A DNA stretch of 64,000 nt, from positions 124,001-188,000 of the forward strand of contig JADKGA010000004.1 of assembly GCA_016717165.1 (NCBI GenBank). The letters run 5' to 3'. The stretch is from Candidatus Lutibacillus vidarii. Lineage in GTDB: Bacteria; Actinomycetota; Actinomycetes; Actinomycetales; Dermatophilaceae. How positions within the stretch are numbered: position 1 is the stretch's first letter; every line of letters begins with the position of its first letter. The notes beneath the pieces were generated by a model. That model was given only the letters and a program-made list of their open reading frames with translations, did not search any database and was not told where the DNA came from. Shown in pieces: positions 1-14,100 of this stretch. A program made the position numbers and the translations under genes.

Positions 1-90
1 TCGGAGGCGGTCTATCGGTTGCTCTATGAGGGTCTGTCGGCCCAGGACGTGCTGCGTTCGCTGACCGATCGGCACCTGCGCGGCGAGTAG
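1..90 (+). CDS. gpsA: C-terminal end of glycerol-3-phosphate dehydrogenase (GpsA-like), truncated by window edge
   Basis: Frame 1 is open from the first base and stops at TAG 88-90, giving 29 residues. The peptide begins SEAVYRLLYEGLSAQDV and ends HLRGE, which resembles the last helices of NAD(P)+-dependent sn-glycerol-3-phosphate dehydrogenase, where an (I/T)EAVYxVLYEGL segment precedes a short basic tail. GpsA makes glycerol-3-phosphate for phospholipid synthesis in the cytoplasm. Only the tail is visible, so neither the cofactor site nor the catalytic Lys can be checked, and the call rests on one short match. Confidence 0.5.
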   Translation, partial: SEAVYRLLYEGLSAQDVLRSLTDRHLRGE

Positions 91-150
91 GCCTCCTGGG
101 GACGTGGCCTCGGCGGGGTTCCCAGTGGGGTTGGGGGTCGCTGCGCCGGG

Positions 151-156
151 TACAGT
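151..156 (+). promoter_or_regulatory. Possible -10 box of a leaderless promoter for the SRPBCC gene
   Basis: TACAGT fits the actinobacterial TANNNT -10 pattern and ends 6 nt before the ATG at 163, the spacing expected when transcription starts at or next to the start codon. No strong Shine-Dalgarno sequence precedes that ATG. Inferred from spacing only. Confidence 0.35.
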
Positions 157-162
157 CGCAGG

Positions 163-627
163 ATGGCCGACCGGATCAGCGTCTCACGCGTCATACCCTC
201 CCCTCCCGAGCCGATCTTCGACCTGCTCGCCGACCCCTCCCGGCACGCCGAGATCGACGGCTCGGGCACCGTGCAGGGTGCCCGGTCCGGTTCGCGTCGG
301 CTCGCCCTGGGCGACAGCTTCGGTATGTCGATGCGGATGGGCGTGGCCTACTCGACGCGCAATGTCGTGGTGACCTTCGAGGAGAACCGCCGGATCGCCT
401 GGCAGACCCTCGCGGCTCCGCCGATCAGCCTGGTCCTCACCGGGCGGGTCTGGCGCTACGAGCTCGAGCCCGTCGCCGGGGGCACCAAGGTGACCGAGAC
501 CTGGGATATCTCCTCGGAGGCCGCGGTGAGCCGACCCTTGGTCCGGGCGTTCATGTCCTCCTCCACGCGGGCCGCGATGGAGCGCACCCTGGAACGCATC
601 GAGGCGGTCGTCGCACCCGCCGGCTGA
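163..627 (+). CDS. SRPBCC-family (polyketide cyclase/START-like) protein
   Basis: A 154-residue protein with the SRPBCC (Bet v1-like) layout: a first strand and helix with the typical IPSPPEPIFDLLADPSRHAEIDGSG opening, written here as IPSPPEPIFDLLADPSRHAE, a central antiparallel sheet, the TKVTETWDIS strand, and a long C-terminal helix ending in MERTLERIEAVV. Such proteins bind hydrophobic ligands in a deep cavity; few have assigned substrates. No signal peptide or membrane segment is seen, so it is probably cytoplasmic. It follows the gpsA-like gene by about 70 bp and faces the HAD gene across a large hairpin. The family is clear; the ligand is unknown. Confidence 0.8.
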   Translation: MADRISVSRVIPSPPEPIFDLLADPSRHAEIDGSGTVQGARSGSRRLALGDSFGMSMRMGVAYSTRNVVVTFEENRRIAWQTLAAPPISLVLTGRVWRYELEPVAGGTKVTETWDISSEAAVSRPLVRAFMSSSTRAAMERTLERIEAVVAPAG

Positions 628-656
628 GGTTGGGGGACAGCACACTGACGTCAGGG

Positions 657-728
657 ACGCTCATGGACTCCGTGGGTGCTCTTGGCCCCTAGCGCGATGC
701 CATCAGCGCCCACGGAGTCCATGAGCGT
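657..728. repeat. Large intergenic inverted repeat (24-bp arms, 24-nt loop)
   Basis: Arms 657-680 and 705-728 are complementary over 24 positions with a single G-T wobble; the loop is 681-704. It lies between the convergent ends of the SRPBCC gene (627) and the HAD gene (775). There is no T-tract after either arm, so it could be a bidirectional terminator or an intergenic palindromic repeat. No second copy was noticed in this window. Confidence 0.8.
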
Positions 729-774
729 GCAGGAGCCGGGGCGGCCTACGGACTCGGGTTTTGTCGATCCAGTG

Positions 775-1686
775 TCAGTCCGGGACCGCGAGGGGCTCCG
801 TCGAGCCAGCGGCGTGCTCGACCGGCGCCGTCGTCGGGCTCGGGCCGTCCGGACGCGGTGAGCGCCCGACGCTGCGCTGGGTCACCCGGACGCTGGCCCG
901 CGCCCCGGCGGTCACCCGCCGACCGGTCGCCTTGGCGGTCTCCACGACGGAGGCGACCCGGCCGCGCAGCGACCCGTGGTCGACGATCGCCCACCCCTCG
1001 TCGAGGGCGTGCCGGCGCAGCTCGTGGTCGGGGTTGACGGCAACGGGGTGCCCGACGATCCGCATCATCGGCAGGTCCGAGATCGAGTCGCTGTACGCAT
1101 AGCACTGCGCGAGGTCATAGCCGTGGGCCGCCGCGAGGTCGAGCAGGACCTGGGCCTTGCCCTCCTTGTAGCAGAACGGCCCGGCCAGCCGGCCGGTGTA
1201 GCGACCCTCGGCGTCGATCTCCGAGGTGGTCCCGGCGCCATACGACATGCCCGTTTCGGCGGCGAAGCGCTGGACGATCTCGGTGGGGCTGGCCGAGACG
1301 AGGACCCGGTGGTGCCCGGCGGCCCGGTGCTCGTCGAGGACCGCCCGCATCTCCGGGCGGACCGTCTCGACGAGGTCGGCGAGGAAGTCGTCGGCGAGTC
1401 CGGCGACCTCGGCCGCGCGGTGTCCGGCGACCCGGCGCAGGATGCTGTCACGCACCGTGGCCGAGCCCTCGTCGCTAGCGCCGATGAAGACGAAGCGCAC
1501 CCCGCGGACGAGGTCGAGGAAGAGGTCGCGCTTGGGCATCAGCCCGCGGGCGAAGGCCGCCTTGGCGAGCGGGATATTCGCCGAGCCGGGGATCAGCGTG
1601 CCGTCGAGGTCGAAGAAGGCCGCGACCGAGGTCCGGGGCTCGCCCGCCGGGGGCGGGGTCGGTCCGGGGGCGGCACTCGTCGTCAC
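775..1686 (-). CDS. HAD-superfamily (subfamily IB, SerB-like) hydrolase
   Basis: A 303-residue protein with the HAD motifs: DLDGTL near residue 28 (nucleophile and acid Asp), SASP for motif II, a Lys-rich FCYKEGKAQ segment for motif III, and YSDSISDLPMM for the acidic motif IV. The long helical cap between motifs I and II fits HAD-IB phosphatases related to phosphoserine phosphatase. Homologues dephosphorylate small metabolites or lipid phosphates; the substrate cannot be read here. I chose the GTG at 1686 because GAGAGGAC lies just upstream and the protein then begins 20-odd residues before motif I. The last 60 residues are basic and Pro-rich. It is divergent from the PPTase gene, with 121 bp between them. 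Confidence 0.8.
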   Translation of the reverse strand: MTTSAAPGPTPPPAGEPRTSVAAFFDLDGTLIPGSANIPLAKAAFARGLMPKRDLFLDLVRGVRFVFIGASDEGSATVRDSILRRVAGHRAAEVAGLADDFLADLVETVRPEMRAVLDEHRAAGHHRVLVSASPTEIVQRFAAETGMSYGAGTTSEIDAEGRYTGRLAGPFCYKEGKAQVLLDLAAAHGYDLAQCYAYSDSISDLPMMRIVGHPVAVNPDHELRRHALDEGWAIVDHGSLRGRVASVVETAKATGRRVTAGARASVRVTQRSVGRSPRPDGPSPTTAPVEHAAGSTEPLAVPD

Positions 1687-1795
1687 TGGCGGTCCTCTCG
1701 TCGGGCTCGCAGACCACACACCATGCCGTCTTGCGCTGCACCTGTCGAGGACCATTCTTCCCCCTCTGCACCTATGACGCACCGGTCTGATCGAG

Positions 1796-1801
1796 GACAA
1801 T
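1796..1801 (+). promoter_or_regulatory. Possible -10 box for the PPTase gene
   Basis: GACAAT ends 6 nt before the ATG at 1808, where no clear Shine-Dalgarno sequence is present; this suggests a leaderless transcript. The -35 region is not obvious. Confidence 0.25.
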
Positions 1802-1807
1802 GGCGCG

Positions 1808-2569
1808 ATGCAATGGCTCAGCACGACCGAGGACGCCATCCCGGAGGGGCTCGGGTGGCTCTCGGCGCTCGAGGCCTCGCGCATCGACGACATCAGGTTC
1901 ACCAAACGCCGCACCGAGTACCTCCTACGTCGCGCGGTCGGCAAGCTCGCCGCGACGACCGTCCTCGGGCTGGACCGCTCCCCGCAGACCTTCGCCCGGG
2001 TCGAGCTGCTCAACCGGATGAGCGGGGCGCCCTATGTGCTCGTCGACGGCGCGCCGGCCGGCATCGACATCTCGCTCAGCGACCGGGCCGGCGTGGCCGT
2101 CGCCCTGGTGAGCCCGCCGGGGACCCTGGCCGCGGGCACCCTCGGTATCGACCTGGAGATCGTCGAACCGAGGACTGCCGGGTTCGTCCGCGACTACCTC
2201 ACCGAGCCAGAGCAGCGGTATGTCGCCGCCCGCCTCGAGTCCCATGGCTCCGACGGGTGGAATGCCGCCGCGAACCTGCTGTGGTCGGCGAAGGAGGCCG
2301 CCCTCAAGGTGCTCCGCGTGGGCCTGCGCGCCGACACCCGGACCGTCGAGGTGACCATCGACCACGCGGTGCGCCCAGACGGCTGGGGGGCGATGACCGT
2401 GGTCGGGCGCGATGGCACCGTCTTCCCCGGGTGGTGGCGCCGCGACGGCGACTTCGTCCTCACCATCGCCTACCGGGCTCCCTCGGCTCCCCCGGCGCTG
2501 CTACCCGGCGGCGCCGACCTCGGGGGCGCCATACCGACGCACTCGTGGCTGACCCGACCCACCACCTGA
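1808..2569 (+). CDS. 4'-phosphopantetheinyl transferase (Sfp/AcpT superfamily)
   Basis: A 253-residue protein with the two signature regions of phosphopantetheinyl transferases: TLGIDLEIVEPR near residue 118 (the Mg-binding GIDxE motif) and LWSAKEAALKVL near residue 157 (the W(S/T)xKEA motif). It is longer than AcpS-type enzymes and close to the Sfp size class, which normally serves polyketide or nonribosomal peptide carrier proteins. These enzymes move 4'-phosphopantetheine from CoA to an acyl carrier protein. The gene converges on the end of the carboxylase gene, with only a repeat hairpin between, so the six-ACP megasynthase encoded at 8130-17585 is its most likely partner. It is transcribed opposite to that cluster and so must have its own promoter. 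Confidence 0.88.
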   Translation: MQWLSTTEDAIPEGLGWLSALEASRIDDIRFTKRRTEYLLRRAVGKLAATTVLGLDRSPQTFARVELLNRMSGAPYVLVDGAPAGIDISLSDRAGVAVALVSPPGTLAAGTLGIDLEIVEPRTAGFVRDYLTEPEQRYVAARLESHGSDGWNAAANLLWSAKEAALKVLRVGLRADTRTVEVTIDHAVRPDGWGAMTVVGRDGTVFPGWWRRDGDFVLTIAYRAPSAPPALLPGGADLGGAIPTHSWLTRPTT

Positions 2570-2581
2570 CCCCCCTTCCAA

Positions 2582-2622
2582 CAAAGACACACCTTTAGAC
2601 GCGTTCTAAAGGTGTGTCTTTG
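2582..2622. repeat. Inverted repeat, family copy 1 (shared with 35525-35595)
   Basis: CAAAGACACACCTTTAGA (2582-2599) is followed by 5 nt and its perfect complement (2605-2622). It sits between convergent genes ending at 2569 and 2635 and may terminate both. The same 18-nt arm recurs inside the longer palindrome at 35525-35595, so this is a dispersed element rather than a private terminator. Confidence 0.85.
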
Positions 2623-2634
2623 CATAGTTGGAGG

Positions 2635-8043
<5,409 letters not shown>

Positions 8044-8092
8044 GAAGTCTGCTCCGTATGTCGTGCGTCGGACGTCGGGGAGGGGTGAACGA

Positions 8093-8122
8093 CCGTGGGC
8101 CGCCCGGACGGGCGGCCCACGG
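8093..8122. terminator. Strong hairpin between megasynthase and carboxylase genes
   Basis: CCGTGGGCCGCCC (8093-8105) and its perfect complement (8110-8122) form a 13-bp GC-rich stem with a GGAC loop. It starts 8 nt past the megasynthase stop codon. No U-tract follows in the leftward direction, so it may attenuate or process the transcript, or protect the upstream message, rather than end it. Confidence 0.6.
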
Positions 8123-8129
8123 GTTCGTG

Positions 8130-11100
8130 CTAGTCGGCGTAGGTGTCGCGCAGCGTTCCGGCGATCGCGTCGGGGATGGCCGACGGGAAGGCGATGGAGT
8201 GGTAGCCGTCCATGCGGACGACCACCTTGCCCTTCTCGTCGACGACCACGCAGTCGAAGACACCTGGTGCGCTCTGGGTGGCGTAGCTGAACAGGCCACC
8301 CTTGACCGTCGCGGGGTCACGGAGCACCGCGAGGCGCTCCACCCGCATCGGCAGGGCCAGCTGACCGTCCCGCCCGGCCTCCCACAGGCCCGCGGTCTGG
8401 AAGCACAGCTCGGCCAGGCGCGGGGCAATGGCGAGCGGCTTCTCGGCCGGTGTGTGGTTGTCCGGGAGCGGGTCGCGCAGCCTGGTCATCGACCCGTTGC
8501 CGGCCTTCCACGCGCCCTCGACGACCTGGTATGCCGGGCCGTGGAAGTAGAACGTGTAGACGTCCGTGCCGCCCATCTGCTTGTCCGCCGGGGTGGTCGA
8601 GACCTTCTTCGTCGACGCCTTGGCCGGCTCCTGGGTGAGCCGGACGGTGCCGGTGAAGTGGGTCTGCTTCTGCGGGACGTCGCTGCCGGGGAGCTTGCGC
8701 TCCGCGGTGAGCGTGCACCGGGCGACGAGGTCGCTGGTGCCGTCACCGGCCGGGGAGGTGACCGCCGAGATGGTCAGCGTCCGAGGCTGGTCGCGGAAGA
8801 ACTTCACCGGGGCGAGGAAGGCGACATCCTCGACCGAGCCGACCCGGTAGCCCTCGGGAGCCAGCAGCGAGGCCGCCTCCGCGAAGGACTCCATGCCCAT
8901 GACGCCCGGCAGCACCGGGGTGCCGTCGATGCGGTGGTCGTCGAGGAACTTCTGCTCCGCCGGGTCGAGGGTGACCGTGACGACGACGCCATTGTGCACG
9001 CTCGTCGCGACCTCGCCGACCATCGGTCCGGTGGCCCGGTCGCCGACCACGGCTGCGGGGTCCGCGCCGCCCGCCGGGGCCCACTCGGCCGCCATCATGC
9101 CGAGCACGCCGGCGACGATGACCTCACCGGAGTATGCCGAGGAGGCCAGCTCGCGTCCGATCCAGGCCACGCCCGCCTCCGGCGGGAGCATCTGGACGCC
9201 GGCCATCTCCATGATCTTGGGGATGGACCCGCGGGTCGCCATACCGATGCCGCCCCAGGCGGTCCAGTCCAGCGCGAGGGCCCGCATCTGCGGCCGGTTG
9301 CGCCGGGTGGACGAGGCGATCTTGCACAGCAGGTCGTTGGCCGCCGAGTAGTCGGTCTGCCCCTGGTTGCCGAACCGGCCGGCGACCGAGGAGAAGGCGA
9401 CCGTCGCGCCGACGTCCATCGAGGACGCGGCCCGCCAGACGTTGAACCAGCCGTTCGACTTCACGTCGAAGACGAGGTCATACTCGCGGGGCTCCTTCTC
9501 CGGCAGGTTGCGGCTGATCTCCAGGCCCGCGGCGTGCAGGAGGACGTCGATGCGTCCGCTGCGCTCCTTGACCTGCTCCATCACCGCGGCGACGGCCTCG
9601 GCGTTGGTGAGGTCGACCGAGTAGTAGTACGCGGTGCCGCCGGTGGCCTCGACCGCCTGGATGGCGGTCAGGGCCGCGTTGAGCCGCTCGAGGCGGGCCA
9701 GCTCACGGTCGATGACGACCGGGGTCGGCTTCTCGCCGCGCTCCTTCATCCGGGCCACGAGGGTGGCCTTGAGGCCGTCCTTGTTGGTCCGGAAGGCCGC
9801 GAGGTCCGGGTCGGCCGGGTCGGGCGTCGGGGTGAGGTCGAGCAGGTGGAAGACCCCGCCGCTGGCCTTGGCCAGGTCGGCCGTGATCGCGCAGACGATC
9901 GAGCCGGCCGCGCCGGTCACCAGGACGACGGACTCCTTCGACAGGGCCATGCCGCCGGCGCCGAGCGGGCTGCCGTCGGACAGCGGGGTGAAGGGCACCT
10001 CGGCGAAGGCGACCGACCAGCGCTGGTCGTCGACCCGGCCGATCTCGACGACACCCGGGTCACGCAGGGTCTCCTCGATGAGCAGGTCCGCGATCGCCGC
10101 GGTCTTCCGGCTCGCCGGAAGGTCGACCGCCTTGACCAGGGTGTCTTGGCGCTCCTTCTTGTACGACTTCGTGAAGCCGGTGACGGCACCGCCCATGGGG
10201 CTGGTGGCGCCGGCGGCGTCATACCCGTGGTACCCGCCGAGCCGCACGGCCGAGACGAGGAAGGGGCTGGCGTCCCACATCCGACGCATCGTCGTGTAGA
10301 GGGTCTTGACCCGACGCCGCAGCGCCTCGGTCCACCCGGCGAGGTCGAGCGCCTCGTGCGGGCCCTCGTCGTCGAGTGCGGGGAGCCAGTAGACACCGGC
10401 GATCGGGCCGTCACCGAGCCAGGCGTCCAGTCGCTCGGACAGAGCCTGCGTCGGTATGCCGGCCTCGAGGGTCAGCACCGTGGCGCCCTGTTGTTCGAGC
10501 TTCTTGACCAGCGCGGCGCCGACCCCACCCTCGTCGAGCATGACGACCACGCGGGCGTCCTTGAGGACGACACCGGTGGGGGCGCATTGCGCAGCGGACG
10601 GCCGCAGGGCCGGCACCGGGATGCGCCGCGGGAGGGCGTCGATGGCCGCCAGGTCGCCCTGGATGACCGGCGGAGCGGCCGGGGCCGCGGGAGCCGCCGC
10701 AGCGGCGGCCGCAGCCGAGCCCGCACCCGTCGGGGCGGCGGCGCCGATCTTGCTGCGCACCCAGCCCGCGACGTGGTTCAGCGTCGGGAAGTCCCGCAGC
10801 TGCAGGTTCGCGTCCCGCTCGACACCGAAGCGCTCCCGCACCGCGGCGAAGACCTCGGCCTGCTTGACCGTGTCGACACCGAGGTCAGCCTCGAGATCCA
10901 GCTCGGGGTCGAGCAGGTCGGTCGGGTAGCCGGTCATGTCCGCGACGATCTGGGTGACCACGGCGGTGATCTCGTCCGCGCCACCGGCGGCAGGTGCCGC
11001 GGCTGTCGGAGCGGCCGCCGGGGCTGCCGGTGCGGCCGCGGCGGGAGCAGGCGCCGGTATGCCGGTCTTGCTGCGCACCCAGCCGGCGACGTGGTTCAGC

Positions 11101-14100
11101 GTCGGGAAGTCCCGCAGCTGGAGGTTCGCGTCGCGCTCGACGTTGAAGTGCTCGCGCACCGCGGCGAAGACCTCGGCCTGCTTGACCGTGTCGACACCGA
11201 GGTCAGCCTCGAGGTCGAGCTCGGGGTCGAGCAGGTCGGTCGGGTAGCCGGTCATGTCCGCGACGATCTGCGTGACAACGCTGAGCACCTCGTCGGCGCT
11301 CGGAGCCGCCGCGGCCGGGGCCGAGACGACGGCCGCCGGGGCAGCGGCAGGAGCGGCGACGGGCGCTGCTGCGGCCGGCGCCGGAGCGGCGATGCCCTTC
11401 TTGCTGCGCACCCAGCCCGCGACGTGGTTCAGCGTCGGGAAGTCCCGCAGCTGCAGGTTCGCGTCGCGCTCGACGTCGAAGTGCTCGCGCACCGCGGCGA
11501 AGACCTCGGCCTGCTTGACCGTGTCGACACCGAGGTCAGCCTCGAGATCCAGCTCGGGGTCGAGCAGGTCGGTCGGGTAGCCGGTCATGTCCGCCACGAT
11601 CTGCGTGACGACGGCCAGAACCTCGTCCCCACCCGCGGCCGGCGCGGCGACGGGAGCCGAGACGACCGCGACCGGGGCGGCAGCGGCGGGCGCTGCGGCC
11701 GGGGCCGCCGAGGGCTCGGGCAGACCGGCCTTGCTGCGGACCCAGCCCGCCACGTGGTTCAGCGTCGGGAAGTCCCGCAGCTGCAGGTTCGCGTCGCGCT
11801 CGACACCATAGTGGTCGCGCACGGCGGCGAAGACCTCGGCCTGCTTGACCGTGTCGACACCGAGGTCGGCCTCAAGGTCGAGCTCGGGGTCGAGCAGGTC
11901 GGTCGGGTAGCCGGTCATCTCCGAGACGATCTGGGTGACGACGGCGAGGACCTCGTCCGCGCCGACAGCGGGCGCCGCCGCAGGTGCTGCCGCGGGGGCA
12001 GCAGCAACGGGCGCAGCCGCCGGAGCCGGAGCCGGGACCGCGGCCGCGGAGGGCGCCGGGATGCCGGTCTTGCTTCGCACCCAGCCCGCCACGTGGTTCA
12101 GCGTCGGGAAGTCCCGCAGCTGCAGGTTCGTGTCGCGCTCGACGCCATAGGCGTCGCGGACCGCGGCGAAGACCTCGGCCTGCTTGACCGTGTCGACACC
12201 GAGGTCGGCCTCAAGGTCGAGGTCCGGGTCGAGCAGGTCGGCGGAGTAGCCGGTCATCTCCGAGACGATCTCGGTGACCTTGTCCAGGACCGGGTCGGAG
12301 ACCGCACCGACCGGAGCCGCAGCAGCCGGAGCGGCCGCGGCAGGCGCGGCTGCCGGAGCGGCCGACGGGGCCGGGATGCCGGTCTTGCTGCGCACCCAAC
12401 CCGCGACGTGGTTCAGCGTCGGGAAGTCCCGCAGCTGCAGGTTCGTGTCGCGCTCGACGCCATAGGCGTCGCGGACCGCGGCGAAGACCTCGGCCTGCTT
12501 GACCGTGTCGACCCCGAGGTCGGCCTCGAGGTCGAGGTCCGGGTCGAGCAGGTCGGACGAGTAGCCCGTCATCTCCGAGACGATCGCCGTGACCTTCTCC
12601 AGGACCGGGTCGACCGCGGGCGCCGCGGGAACGACCGGGGCAGGCGCCGCAGCCGGGACGACCGGGGCGGGAGCAGCCACCGGGGCGGGAGCAGCCACCG
12701 GGGCAGGAGCAGCCATCGGAGCCGCCGCAACGACCGGAGCCGCCGCGCCGGAGGACCGCTGCACGCGGGCCATGTCGGCATACGGGACGGGCACCTTGGT
12801 GACCGAGACGACCGGGGTGACCGGGGCACCGGTGTTGACGATGCGCAGCTTGCGCTTGTCCACCTCGAGGGTGCTGCCCGAGTGGCCGGACAGCGAGTCG
12901 AGCCAGCGCTGCCAGGCGGCCTGGTCGACGATCCGGTAGGCGTAGCCCAGCTCGGCCGGGGCGCGGCGCCGACCGTCGGCGAGCGGGGTGTAGCGCAGCA
13001 GCGCCATCGAGACCTGGGAGCCGAAGCCGGCGGCCAGACGCAGCGCGTACTGCACCGGGTAGGACCCGCCCTTGGACAGGTTGAGGTTGCCCAGGTCGGG
13101 GTCGGGCTCCTTGTAGTTCGGCACCGGCGGGACGATGCCGGTCTCGAGGGCCTTAATGGCGACGACGTCCTCGACGCCGGCCCCCATCGCGTGCCCGGTG
13201 AAGCCCTTGGTGTTGGTGATGATGATCCGGTCCGCGCTGGCGCCGAAGGCGTGCCGCAGGGCGTTGATCTCGGCCGAGGCCGAGCCGCCGCGGGCCGGGG
13301 TGTAGGTCTCGTGCGACATGAACATCAGCTGCGAGGCAATGGCGTGCCGCTCGACCCCCCACTTCTCGGCCTCGGTGACGACGGCCTCCATGACCCCGCT
13401 GATGTGGTCGAGGTCGAGCCGGGTGCCGTGGAAGGCGCTGTTCGAGACGACCGAGCCGAGCACCTCGCAGATCGGGGCGATGCCGCGGGCCCGGGCCGAG
13501 TCGGCCGACTCGAGCACGAAGGCCGCAGCGCCGGAGCCGATGATCATCCCGTGCCGACGCCGGTCGAAGGGCGTTGCCGCGTCCTCGACCCGCTCGTCGG
13601 TCGCGGCCGCGCCGGAGGCGAGGAAGCCCGAGGCGATCCACGGCATCATGTAGTCGTTGGTCGCGTCGTCGGCGGAGACGACGATGACCCGCTTGCACCG
13701 ACCGGAGCGGATCCAGTCCTCGGCGATGCCCAGGGCCTGGGTCGTCGACGCGCAGGCCGCGTTGACCTGGGTGTTCGGGCCGCGGGCGCCGATGATCTCG
13801 GCGAACTGCGAGTGGCCCATCGACAGGACGCGGAAGAGGAACTTCCGGTCGAACTGGAAGGGGTTGGCCTCGAGCTCGGCCTTGAGCTCGGCGATGAGGC
13901 GGTCGATCTCGGCCGCGGCCGGCTCGGCGCCGCTCATCTGCGAGCGCACCCCACTGAGCGCCAGGAGGTGCTCGCGGCGGGCGCGGTCCTCCATGTAGTG
14001 CTCGACGTCCTTGACCAGCTCGCCGAAGCCCGGGAAGGCCGAGCCGAAGACGATGCCCGTGTCGTCGCGGAGCTCGTCCGGCAGACCCCAGCGGTCGGGC

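Noticed and set aside
976..2598. A + strand frame of about 540 codons over the HAD and PPTase genes
   Set aside because: It overlaps both genes in the wrong frame and has no motif; the HAD and PPTase signatures lie in the chosen frames.
10743..12605. Periodic repeats that could suggest a CRISPR array or mobile element
   Set aside because: The period is 315-339 bp, always a multiple of three, and the repeats translate to ACP domains in one continuous frame.
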